Source: Streptomyces sp. CB00316 | GTDB taxonomy: Bacteria > Actinomycetota > Actinomycetes > Streptomycetales > Streptomycetaceae | Assembly (NCBI RefSeq): GCF_001905595.1 | Contig: NZ_LIXI01000006.1 | Coordinates: 124,001 to 188,000, forward strand | Reading direction: 5' to 3' | DNA: 64,000 nt | Shown here: in pieces, positions 52,513 through 60,232 of the stretch | How positions within the stretch are numbered: position 1 is the first letter of the stretch | How the letters are laid out: every line of letters begins with the position of its first letter | Position numbers and translations under genes: made by a program | The notes under the pieces: model-generated | Seen by the model: the letters and a program-made list of their open reading frames with translations, nothing else | Database searches by the model: none | Told to the model about the DNA's origin: nothing

Positions 52513-53565
52513 ATGGATACCCCGCAGAATACTGCGCTCACGCGCGCCCTGACAGAGCTTCCCGGGCCTCTCCCGGCCCGTGGCGTGATCCACGTCGTCA
52601 TCCGGCACAGCGACCGCTTCACCGTCGTCGGCAACGACCTCGCCCAGCACCCCGGCCTCAGCACCGCCGCCGTCGGTTTCGCCGTACGCATCCAGTCGCT
52701 GCCCCAGGGCACCGAGGTCGGCGTCAAGGCGCTCGCCGCCCGCTTCCCCGAGGGGGAGAAGCTCATCGCGGCCGCCCTGCGCGAGTTGGAAGCGCACGGC
52801 TACCTGCAACGGGCCCGCACCCGCCTGCCGAACGGCCGGATCGTCACCCGCACCGTGTTCTGCAACCAGCCCGCGGCGCTGCTGCGGCCCCGGGCCACGG
52901 CCGCCCCACCTCAGCGGCCGCCCACCGTGAGGGAGATTCCGGCACCGGTGCAGGCGCCGGAAGCCGAGCCGGTGCACGCACCCGAACCGCCCGCTCCCGA
53001 CCCCGACCCCGATCCCGATCCCGAGCCGCAGCCTCTGCCTCTCCCCCTGCCGGCGTTCGAACTGCCCCCACCCCAGGCACCCGCCCCGGAACCCCCCGCC
53101 CGCTCCGCCCCCCTCGTACCGCCCCCCACCGCTCCCAAACCCCGGCGCCCACCCCTCCCCCGACCCCGCGAACTCACCCCCGAACTGGCCCGTATCTCCA
53201 CCGCACTCCTCAGCGACCTACGCCGCCACTCACCCGACTTCACCCTCTCCGAAGAACACGTCCGGAAGCTCGTCCCCGGAGTCGCCGCCTGGCTCGAACG
53301 CGACACCCACCCCGACGCCATCCGCCACACCCTCACCACCGCAGCACCCGAGCCCGTCAAACACCCCTACCAATTCGTCAGACACCGCCTCACCACCCTC
53401 ATCCCCCCGCCCCTCCCCGGCCCCCGCGAACTCGCCGCCCCCGCCCGCCCACGCGTCACCGTCACCCCCTTCCAGACCTGCGACGGCTGCGAACGCGCCT
53501 TCCGCTCCCCCACCCCCGGCCACTGCCGCGACTGCCGCAACGAAGAGACGCAAGCCGCCGCCTGA
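52513..53565 (+). CDS. Winged-helix protein with a proline-rich linker and C-terminal zinc ribbon
   Basis: 350 residues from ATG 52513. The N-terminal part (about 15-120) reads as a replication-initiator or regulator-type winged helix ('HPGLSTAAVGFAVRIQSLPQGTEVGVKALAARFPEG...LIAAALRELEAHGYLQR'). A Pro/Ala-rich linker (about 135-235) joins a helical segment and a C-terminal CxxC-x11-CxxC zinc ribbon ('CDGCERAFRSPTPGHCRDC'). Similar Streptomyces proteins are annotated as HTH regulators; DNA binding is likely, target unknown. Confidence 0.65.
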   Translation: MDTPQNTALTRALTELPGPLPARGVIHVVIRHSDRFTVVGNDLAQHPGLSTAAVGFAVRIQSLPQGTEVGVKALAARFPEGEKLIAAALRELEAHGYLQRARTRLPNGRIVTRTVFCNQPAALLRPRATAAPPQRPPTVREIPAPVQAPEAEPVHAPEPPAPDPDPDPDPEPQPLPLPLPAFELPPPQAPAPEPPARSAPLVPPPTAPKPRRPPLPRPRELTPELARISTALLSDLRRHSPDFTLSEEHVRKLVPGVAAWLERDTHPDAIRHTLTTAAPEPVKHPYQFVRHRLTTLIPPPLPGPRELAAPARPRVTVTPFQTCDGCERAFRSPTPGHCRDCRNEETQAAA

Positions 53566-53670
53566 GGCTTGGAGGCCGTGACCCGGCCACACGGGCGAGG
53601 CGGGCTTACCTGTGCCCCTGGGAGACCCTTCACGGCGCTCGCCTGAGGAGCACGACTACCATCCCCGCCC

Positions 53671-54114
53671 ATGGCAACCAGCAGGAACAGCAAAGGCGGG
53701 GGCGGGTACGAGATCGACACCGATCCGGACCGCCTCGACGTCGGCCTCGTGCACCACTGGCTCTCCACGGACGCCTTCTGGGCGCTCGGCCGCAGCCGCG
53801 AGACCGTCGAGCGGTCCATACAGGGATCACTCAACTTCGGGGTGTACGACGCTGACGGGACGCAGGCCGCCTACGCCCGCGTCGTCACGGACCGGGCGAC
53901 CTTCGCCTGGCTCTGCGACGTCTACGTGGCGCCCGCGCATCGCGGCCGGGGGCTCGGAGCCCGGCTGGCCACCGCCGTCCGCGACCACCTCGCCCCGTAC
54001 GAACTCAAGCGGACGATGCTCTCCACGGTCGACGCCCACGAGCTGTACGCGAAGGTCGGCTTCGTCCCCGTACCCGATCCCGGGCGGCTGATGATCCTGC
54101 GCCCGGAGCAGTAG
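53671..54114 (+). CDS. GNAT-family N-acetyltransferase
   Basis: 147 residues from ATG 53671. Motif A 'CDVYVAPAHRGRGLGARLATAVRDHL' (about 88-113) with the Q/RxxGxG/A signature RGRGLGA, and motif B 'DAHELYAKVGFVPVPDPGRLM'. N-terminal half: 'DPDRLDVGLVHHWLSTDAFWALGRSRETVERSI', typical of a tailoring GNAT. Substrate unknown. Confidence 0.88.
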   Translation: MATSRNSKGGGGYEIDTDPDRLDVGLVHHWLSTDAFWALGRSRETVERSIQGSLNFGVYDADGTQAAYARVVTDRATFAWLCDVYVAPAHRGRGLGARLATAVRDHLAPYELKRTMLSTVDAHELYAKVGFVPVPDPGRLMILRPEQ

Positions 54115-54127
54115 ACCTCCGGGGGCG

Positions 54128-54334
54128 AAGCCCGACATCGACACCCTGATCTCCGAGCTGGTGGCCACGGCAAGCGGGGCCGTCGCGCTCGACAATCTGG
54201 CTCCCATCGCCCTGCTGCTCACGCAGTGGCGGCACAGCGCCGAGGTCTACGCCGACCCTGCCCTCCTCGCGATCCTCACCCGCGACCACGAGGGCGATCT
54301 CGGCCCCGTTCCAGCACCTGGCACCGCCGAGTGA
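54128..54334 (+). pseudogene. Possible 5'-truncated small protein gene
   Basis: A start-less frame of 68 codons, 'PDIDTLISELVATASGAVAL' through 'LLLTQWRHSAEVYADPALLA' to TGA 54334, has the codon bias of real coding sequence. It begins right after the acetyltransferase gene; a GTG about 10 codons in (54161) could start a 57-residue product. No family recognised. Confidence 0.4.
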
Positions 54335-54337
54335 GGC

Positions 54338-54556
54338 CTAAGCGCGGAGACCGGGCGGCACCGCCACCGGTCGGTGATGAGTACGACCTCCGGTTCGCCA
54401 ACACCGAGGCCGCAGCGGGCGGGCCAGGGCCGGGACCCGGTCGCGCTGGTCGTCGCGGGGGGCGCAGTCGGCGACCGCCCGCCAGTTGTCCGCGTCCACC
54501 TCGTGGAGGGTGACGGGGCGGCCCGCCTTGTCGGTGTGTCCGTACGTGATGATCAT
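54338..54556 (-). pseudogene. GNAT-like N-terminal fragment
   Basis: ATG 54556 opens 'MIITYGHTDKAGRPVTLHEV' then 'DADNWRAVADCAPRDDQR', the N-terminus of GNAT/RimJ-type acetyltransferases of Streptomyces; the following residues no longer fit and the frame ends at 72 residues. No acetyl-CoA motif remains. It is convergent with the small fragment and 41 bases from the SDR stop. Confidence 0.55.
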
Positions 54557-54596
54557 GCGGGGAGGGTAGAGCGGTGTGCGGCGCCCGGCCAGGGGA

Positions 54597-55400
54597 TTAC
54601 GGCTGGGTCATCGCCTGGCGGAAGCCCGTGTTCACCGCGAGGATCCCGCCGTCCACCCGCAGCGTCGTCCCCGTGATCCACGACGCGTCGGAGGAGGCGA
54701 GGAAGGCGACGGCGGACGCGATGTCCTCGGGGGTGCCGACCCGGCCGAGCGGGTAGAGCGCGGCCGCGCGCTCCAACTCCGCGTCGCGGCCGGACCAGGC
54801 GCCGGTGCGGATCGTGCCGGGCGCCACCAGGTTGACCCGTACGCCGCGCGGGCCCGCGTGGCCCGCCAGCGTACGGGTCAGGCTCGCCAGGCCCGCCTTC
54901 GCGGCGCTGTACGCGTGGCCGCCGAAGTCCTGCTCGCCGTTGACCGAGCCGATGGTGACGATCGCGCCCCGACCCGAGGCCACCAGGTGCGGCAGCGCGG
55001 CGCGGGCGCAGCGGAACGGGCCGGAGAGGGTGATGTCCAGGTCGCGCTCCCAGGTCTCGTCCAGCTCGTCCTCGAAGAGCTTGGCGTCGTCGCTTGCCGC
55101 GTACGCGTTGTTGACCAGGACGTCCAGGCGGCCGAAGGTCGCGACCGCGTACGCCACCGCCGCCTCCACCGCCGTCCGGTCCGCCACGTCGCAGGCCAGG
55201 GCGTCGGCCGCGCCGCCCGCCTCGCGTATCGCCGCCGCCGTGTCGGACGCGCGCTTCGCGTCCAGGTCGGTGACGAGGACCGAGGCGCCTTCCGCAGCCA
55301 GGCGGTGGGCCGTTGCCGCGCCGATGCCCTGGCCGGCGGCGGTGATCAGGACGCTGTATCCATCGAAGCGGGCTCGTGTCCCGGGCGTCGCAGGTGTCAT
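54597..55400 (-). CDS. SDR-family oxidoreductase
   Basis: 267 residues from ATG 55400. Classical short-chain dehydrogenase: cofactor site 'TAAGQGIGAATAHRLA' (about 22-37; TAAxxGIG in place of TGxxxGIG), 'LVTDLDAKR', the 'NNAYA' motif (NNAG variant), catalytic Ser in 'TIGSVNG' and YxxxK in 'AYSAAKAG'. Binds NAD(P)H and acts on an unknown substrate. Coupled to the upstream serine hydrolase by ATGA. Confidence 0.9.
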   Translation of the reverse strand: MTPATPGTRARFDGYSVLITAAGQGIGAATAHRLAAEGASVLVTDLDAKRASDTAAAIREAGGAADALACDVADRTAVEAAVAYAVATFGRLDVLVNNAYAASDDAKLFEDELDETWERDLDITLSGPFRCARAALPHLVASGRGAIVTIGSVNGEQDFGGHAYSAAKAGLASLTRTLAGHAGPRGVRVNLVAPGTIRTGAWSGRDAELERAAALYPLGRVGTPEDIASAVAFLASSDASWITGTTLRVDGGILAVNTGFRQAMTQP

Positions 55401-56644
55401 AGCGCCGACCGTACTGCCCTGACCAGCGCCTGGGCACGGGGGTCGGCCGTGACCCCCTTCTGGAGGCCGTTGGTGACGTAGCCCAGCGCGATGCCCGACT
55501 CCGGGTCCGCGAAGCCGAGCGAGCCGCCCCGGCCCGGGTGGCCGAACGAGCCGGGGCCCAGCAGCGGGGCCGCCGGGCCGTGCAGCATGTAGCCGAGGCC
55601 GAAGCGGGTGCTGACGACAAGGACCCGGTCGGGGCCCGCAGACTCCTCCGTGCGGGCCAGGGTGAGGGTGGCGGGGGCGAAGAGGCGGCGGTGGCCGTCG
55701 ACCGGGCCGATCATCGCGGCGTAGCAGTGGGCCAGGCCCCGGGCGGTCGCGATGCCGTTGGAGGCGGGGAGTTCCGCCGTACGGTAGGCGGCGTCGTTCT
55801 CGTCGGGCAACGGGTCGATCGCGCCGAACGCCCGCCGGGTGAGGGAGTCCGGGTCGCGGTAGGCCTCGACCACCGAGCGCTTGGGGCGGACGCGCAGGGC
55901 GCCGGATGCCTCCGGCGGGGCCGGGGGCTCCACCGGGCCGATGCGGCCGATGCGGTGGGCCTCGTCGGGCGGGAGCCCGAACCAGAAGTCCAGGCCGAGC
56001 GGGCGCGCGATCTCCTCCGCGATCCAGCGGCCGATGGTGCGGCCGGTGGCGCGGCGGATCAGTTCGGCGATGAGCCAGCTGTACGTCTGGGCGTGGTAGC
56101 CGTGGTCCGTGCCCGGCTCCCACTCCGGTCGCTGCGCGGCGACGGCCGCCGGCCCGGAGACCCCGTCCACGGCCTCGGCGGGCGTGAGGGCGCGGTCCAG
56201 GGCCGGGACCCCGGCGCGGTGGGCCAGGAGGTCGCGGACCAGGACGCGTTCCTTCCCGTTCGCCTTGAACTCCGGCCAGTACGTGGAGACCGGGGCGTCC
56301 AGGTCCACCTGCCCGCGCTGGTGGAGCAGGAGGGGGACTGCGGCGGCGATGCCCTTGCCCGCCGAGCGCACGATCTGGACGGTGTCGACGGCCCACGGTT
56401 CGGTACCGTCCACATCCCTCGTACCGGCCCACAGGTCGACGACCTTGCGCCCGTCCCGGTAGACGGCGACGGCCGCGCCGCGCTCGCCCCGCTGCTCGAA
56501 GTTGCGGACGAAGGCGTCCTGGACCGGTTCGAACCCGGGGGCCACCGTGCCCCGTACGTCCACGTCCACGCTCACGTCCACGCCTGTTCCCGTACCCGCC
56601 GATGTGCCCGCGCCCGCGCTCCCACTCATCCCCCCATGGTGCAC
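55397..56644 (-). CDS. Beta-lactamase-family serine hydrolase (EstB/class C-like)
   Basis: 415 residues (ATG 56644; an ATG five codons later is possible). The N-terminus has a Gly/Thr/Val/Asp-rich low-complexity stretch (about 6-30) without a signal peptide. Catalytic SxxK is 'RSAGKG' (about 94-97), Tyr in 'HAQTYSWL', and a late 'GHPGRGGSLGF' replaces KTG, as in EstB esterases. It probably acts on a small ester or peptide; the SDR coupled behind it suggests a two-step conversion. Confidence 0.85.
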   Translation of the reverse strand: MHHGGMSGSAGAGTSAGTGTGVDVSVDVDVRGTVAPGFEPVQDAFVRNFEQRGERGAAVAVYRDGRKVVDLWAGTRDVDGTEPWAVDTVQIVRSAGKGIAAAVPLLLHQRGQVDLDAPVSTYWPEFKANGKERVLVRDLLAHRAGVPALDRALTPAEAVDGVSGPAAVAAQRPEWEPGTDHGYHAQTYSWLIAELIRRATGRTIGRWIAEEIARPLGLDFWFGLPPDEAHRIGRIGPVEPPAPPEASGALRVRPKRSVVEAYRDPDSLTRRAFGAIDPLPDENDAAYRTAELPASNGIATARGLAHCYAAMIGPVDGHRRLFAPATLTLARTEESAGPDRVLVVSTRFGLGYMLHGPAAPLLGPGSFGHPGRGGSLGFADPESGIALGYVTNGLQKGVTADPRAQALVRAVRSAL

Positions 56645-56702
56645 GGCCGGGTGGGGTGCGCGGTCGCCGGGGCGGCGGTGCCTTCAGGCTGTCACGAGCT
56701 GT

Positions 56703-56750
56703 TTACGGCGACGGAACGGTGACCGGTCACGGCGACGGAACGGTCACCGA
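56703..56750 (-). repeat. 24-base tandem duplication across the cbiO stop codon
   Basis: The last codons and stop of cbiO (VTVPSP-stop) are followed, in frame, by a second copy (VTVPSP) ending in TAA; the core ACCGTTCCGTCGCCGT is exact with a 24-base period. Readthrough of the TGA would add eight residues repeating the tail. Confidence 0.75.
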
Positions 56751-57503
56751 GCGCGGGTCGAAGCCGAACGGCAGCTCCAGCCGGTGCGCCCGCATCAACT
56801 CCTCTTCGCACAGCAGCTCCTGCGTACGGCCGTCGGCCGCGATCACGCCCTCGCTGAGGATCACCGCGCGCGGGCAGAGCTCCAGCGCGTACGGCAGGTC
56901 GTGCGTGACCATCAGCACCGTCACGTCCAACGAGCGCAGGATGTCCGCCAGTTCGCGGCGCGAGGCCGGGTCCAGGTTGGACGAGGGCTCGTCCAGGACC
57001 AGGATCTCCGGCTCCATCGCGAGGACGGTCGCCACGGCGACACGGCGGCGCTGGCCGAAGGACAGGTGGTGCGGCGGGCGGCCCACGTACTCCTCCATAC
57101 CCACCTGCTTCAGCGCCCGCAGGACCCGCTCCTCCAGCTCGGGGCCGCGCAGGCCCGCCGAAGCTGGGCCGAACGCGACGTCTTCGCGGACCGTGGGCAT
57201 GAACAGCTGGTCGTCCGGGTCCTGGAAGACGATGCCGACCCGGCGGCGGATCTCCGCGAGGTTCCGCTTGGCCACCGGGAGCCCGGCGACATGGACCGTG
57301 CCGGAGCCCGCCTCCAGGATGCCGTTGAGGTGCAGGACGAGCGTGGTCTTGCCCGCGCCGTTGGGCCCGAGGACCGCGACGCGTTCACCGCGCTCCACGG
57401 TGAGGTTCACCCCGAAGAGGGCCTGGTGGCCGTCGGGGTAGGCGTAGGCGAGGCCGCTGACGTCGAGCGAGAGCGGCTCCTGGGCTGCGGGAGAAGAAGT
57501 CAC
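56727..57503 (-). CDS. cbiO: Energy-coupling-factor transporter ATPase (nickel/cobalt)
   Basis: 258 residues from GTG 57503, chosen for its GTGA overlap with cbiQ (an ATG at 57512 also fits). Walker A 'GPNGAGKTTLVLHLNG', 'FQDPDDQLFMPTVREDVAFGP', signature 'LSFGQRRRVAVATVLAM' (LSFGQ, typical of CbiO), Walker B 'ILVLDEPSSNLDP', H-loop 'VTHDL'. It powers the transporter with CbiQ and the CbiM-type substrate protein. Confidence 0.93.
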   Translation of the reverse strand: MTSSPAAQEPLSLDVSGLAYAYPDGHQALFGVNLTVERGERVAVLGPNGAGKTTLVLHLNGILEAGSGTVHVAGLPVAKRNLAEIRRRVGIVFQDPDDQLFMPTVREDVAFGPASAGLRGPELEERVLRALKQVGMEEYVGRPPHHLSFGQRRRVAVATVLAMEPEILVLDEPSSNLDPASRRELADILRSLDVTVLMVTHDLPYALELCPRAVILSEGVIAADGRTQELLCEEELMRAHRLELPFGFDPRSVTVPSP

Positions 57504-58261
57504 AGGGCCCATCCCAGCAGACAGACGGCGAGCGCGAGTACGGGGAGGGCCGCCGCGTACGCCCATTGGGTCCGGTCCGCCGTCACCTCGTCGATCACCG
57601 GCATCGTGCCCGCGTAGCCCCGGCTGACCATGGCGAGGTGGACGCGCTCGCCACGCTCGTACGAGCGGATGAACAGGGCGCCCATCGAGGTCGCCAGGAC
57701 GCCCCACTGCCGTACGCCGCGCGCCTCGAACCCCCGGGAGCGGCGGGCGATCGACATGCGCCGCATCTCGTCGGTGATGACGTCCCCGTACCGGATCATG
57801 AACGACGCGATCTGGACCAGCAGCGGGGGCAGCTTCAGCCGCTGGAGGCCCAGCAGGACGGCTCGCAGCTCGGTGGTGGAGGCCAGGAGCACCGAGGCGG
57901 CGACGCCGAGGGTGGCCTTGGCCAGCACGTTCCAGGCGCCCCACAGGCCGGGGACGCTGACCGGGACGCCGAGCACGGTCGTCTGCTCGCCGGGCACCAC
58001 GAACGGCATGAGCAGCGCGAACGCGACGAACGGCACCTCGATGACCAGCCGTCCGAGGAGGAAGCCGGCCGGGATGCGGGCCACCGCCGCGACGGCCGCG
58101 AGGAGCGCCGCGTACAGGCCGAAGGCCCACATCGCCTCGCGCGGGGTGGAGACGACCACGAGCACGAAGCCGAAGACGGCGGCCAGTTTGCAGTGCGGGG
58201 GCAGCCGGTGGACCGGGCTGTGGCCGTGCCGGTAGAGCTTGTGAACGTGGCCCGCTCCCAT
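57500..58261 (-). CDS. cbiQ: Energy-coupling-factor transporter transmembrane protein
   Basis: 253 residues from ATG 58261. Five transmembrane helices and the coupling motifs 'MRRMSIARRSRGFE' and 'RSYERGERVHLAMVSRGY' (about 165-218), which transmit ATPase movement. Hydrophilic His-rich N-terminus ('HVHKLYRHGHSPVHRL'). One base separates it from the cbiM stop. Confidence 0.93.
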   Translation of the reverse strand: MGAGHVHKLYRHGHSPVHRLPPHCKLAAVFGFVLVVVSTPREAMWAFGLYAALLAAVAAVARIPAGFLLGRLVIEVPFVAFALLMPFVVPGEQTTVLGVPVSVPGLWGAWNVLAKATLGVAASVLLASTTELRAVLLGLQRLKLPPLLVQIASFMIRYGDVITDEMRRMSIARRSRGFEARGVRQWGVLATSMGALFIRSYERGERVHLAMVSRGYAGTMPVIDEVTADRTQWAYAAALPVLALAVCLLGWAL

Positions 58262-58262
58262 G

Positions 58263-59324
58263 TCAGGCGTTCTCGTGTTCGCGGGACGCCTCGATGGGCG
58301 CCTCCTTGCGCCGGCGCACCACCCAGAAGACGCCCGTGCCCACGACCACCGTGGCGCTGACGCCGATCACCCCGGCGAGGCCGCCGGAGAGCCGGGCGTC
58401 GGCGATGTCGCCGACCCCGTAGTCGGCGAGCGGGGAGTCGGCCGCGCCGTGCTCCTCCGCCTTCTCGTCGATGCCCTGGTCGGCGGCGACCCGCTCCAGG
58501 CCGTCGGGGCTGGCCGAGGCGTAGAAGGAGACGAACCCGGCGAGGAATAGGGCCGAGACCAGGCCGGTGATCCAGACCCCGCGCGTGGACCGGGCGGGGG
58601 CGGAAGCGGGCTCCGGTTCGCGCGTCGCGGCCGGGGCGTCGACCAGTTCGCCGTCGATCCGGAGCTTGAGGGGGGCGGTCAGGCCCTGGACGCCGTGGAC
58701 GAGGTCGGGGCGGACGGCGAGGACGGCGCCGACGGTCAGCGCGGTGATGACCGCCTCACCGATCCCGATCAGGACGTGCACGCCGACCATGGCCGTGAAG
58801 ACCTTGCCGATCGGGATGTCGGTGGTGCCGCCGACCCGGTAGAGCAGCGTGAAAGCGGCGGCCGACGCGGGTACGGAGACCAGGGCCGCGACGAACGCCG
58901 AGGCGGTCGCGGACCGGCGCGTGCGCGGCAGGAGGCCGGTGAGCAGGCGGAACAGGCCGTACGCGACGAGGACGGTGACCACGCCCATGACGGTGATGTT
59001 CACGCCGAGCGCGGTGAGGCCGCCGTCCGCGAAGAAGATGCCCTGCATCAGCAGCACCACCGCCAGGCAGAGCACCGCCGTATAGGGCCCGACCAGGATC
59101 GCGGCCAGCGCCCCTCCCATCAGGTGGCCGCTGGTACCGGCGGCCACCGGGAAGTTCAGCATCTGCACGGCGAAGATGAACGCGGCCACCAGACCGGCGA
59201 GCGGAGCGGTGCGCTCGTCCAGTTCGCGGCGCGCGCCACGGAGGCTGACGGCTACCGCGCCGGCGGCGAACGCCCCGGCGGCGACGGAGACAGGTGCATC
59301 GATGAAACCATCGGGTACATGCAT
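58263..59324 (-). CDS. cbiM: CbiM-type metal-binding component fused to PDGLE domain
   Basis: 353 residues from ATG 59324. The N-terminal 'MHVPDGFIDAPVSV' places the metal-ligating His at position 2, as in CbiM/NikM. Six to seven helices (1-215) are followed by a linker and a C-terminal PDGLE domain ('SASPDGLERVAADQGID', about 285-305) that stands in for CbiN/NikN. Nickel or cobalt cannot be decided from the protein; a Nur-like sequence upstream hints at nickel. Confidence 0.92.
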   Translation of the reverse strand: MHVPDGFIDAPVSVAAGAFAAGAVAVSLRGARRELDERTAPLAGLVAAFIFAVQMLNFPVAAGTSGHLMGGALAAILVGPYTAVLCLAVVLLMQGIFFADGGLTALGVNITVMGVVTVLVAYGLFRLLTGLLPRTRRSATASAFVAALVSVPASAAAFTLLYRVGGTTDIPIGKVFTAMVGVHVLIGIGEAVITALTVGAVLAVRPDLVHGVQGLTAPLKLRIDGELVDAPAATREPEPASAPARSTRGVWITGLVSALFLAGFVSFYASASPDGLERVAADQGIDEKAEEHGAADSPLADYGVGDIADARLSGGLAGVIGVSATVVVGTGVFWVVRRRKEAPIEASREHENA

Positions 59325-59421
59325 GGGGAGGCTCCGCTTCCTGCGGTTCCGCACGGCGTCCGCGTCCGCGTGGACGCGGCTCTGCGGGCGGGGTCATGAA
59401 CCCATCAATAATAGTGCTCTC

Positions 59422-59438
59422 CTGCGAACCATATGCAA
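59422..59438 (-). promoter_or_regulatory. Nur-like box upstream of the metal transporter
   Basis: On the minus strand TTGCAT-N5-TCGCAG (59438 to 59422) follows the TTGCAA-N5-TTGCAA pattern of the Streptomyces Nur nickel regulator, with two mismatches. It lies 98-114 bases upstream of cbiM, where a repressor would sit. Confidence 0.4.
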
Positions 59439-59586
59439 GAGCTGGCACCCGGCACCTGCGTGGCGTGCACGGTCGATGAGGCCCTGAGCCTCACCTGCTG
59501 TCACGGTGAGCGGACGCCCATCGTGCCATTTCCGTAAAATATGGGACATTAGAGGGCAGAAATACACATATAGGAGGAGCCGGCCT

Positions 59587-60033
59587 ATGTCCCCTGTGAT
59601 CGAAGAACATGCACGCGCCCGGCTCATCACCGATGGCCCTCTGACCCGCCCGGTCCCCGTCGACCTGCGCTACGACGCCGCCGACGATCCGCGCACCGTC
59701 CACATCACCCTGCCCGGCGGCACCGACTGGGCGTTCGGCCGTGACCTCCTGGAACGCGGTCTGCGCACCCCGATCGAGCGCGGCGCCGTCCGGGTCTGGC
59801 CCTGCGGCCGTACGCAGCTGATCGTGGAGCTGCACTCGACGGACGGGGTCGAGGTGTTCCAGTTCGAGATCAGGACGCTGATCCGCTTCCTCGCCCGCAC
59901 CCGCGCGCAGGCCCCGGCCACGGCCACGCCGTCGGACGGGACCTCGGAGAAGCGCCCGTCCCGGACCACGACCACCGCCGCCCCCACTGCCGCCACCCGC
60001 CCGGAGCAGGGCGCGCCGGCGGCCCGCGGCTGA
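59587..60033 (+). CDS. ssgE: SsgA-like sporulation/division protein (SsgE-type)
   Basis: 148 residues from ATG 59587 behind GGAGGAG (59573-59579). SsgA-like (SALP) domain in about 1-110: 'VPVDLRYDAADDPRTVHITLPGGTDWAFGRDLLERGLRTPIERGAVRVWPCG', then a Thr/Ala-rich tail. SALPs steer septum and cell-wall events in sporulating aerial hyphae. The location beside the PBP/pmt block matches my memory of ssgE in S. coelicolor. An AT-rich promoter region lies just upstream. Confidence 0.82.
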   Translation: MSPVIEEHARARLITDGPLTRPVPVDLRYDAADDPRTVHITLPGGTDWAFGRDLLERGLRTPIERGAVRVWPCGRTQLIVELHSTDGVEVFQFEIRTLIRFLARTRAQAPATATPSDGTSEKRPSRTTTTAAPTAATRPEQGAPAARG

Positions 60034-60053
60034 GGCGGCCGGAGGAAAAAGCA

Positions 60054-60089
60054 CACGGAGAAGGCCCCCGCACGGGGGCCTTCTCCGTG
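60054..60089. terminator. Terminator of ssgE
   Basis: CACGGAGAAGGCCCCCG (60054-60070) and its complement (60073-60089) form a perfect 17-base stem with a CA loop, 20 bases after the ssgE stop; AAAAA precedes the stem, so it also serves the convergent MMPL gene. Confidence 0.88.
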
Positions 60090-60232
60090 CCCCGGTCCCC
60101 CGTCCCCACAGGTAACCGGCGCTCCCGGGGCCGCGCTCCGCTCGGACGCGGTCCCCGGGGGCTCAGAGGGGACTCGAACGGCTCCGCGGAGCCCCCACGT
60201 ACAGCTGGATCCGTCCAACTGGATCCGTTGGC

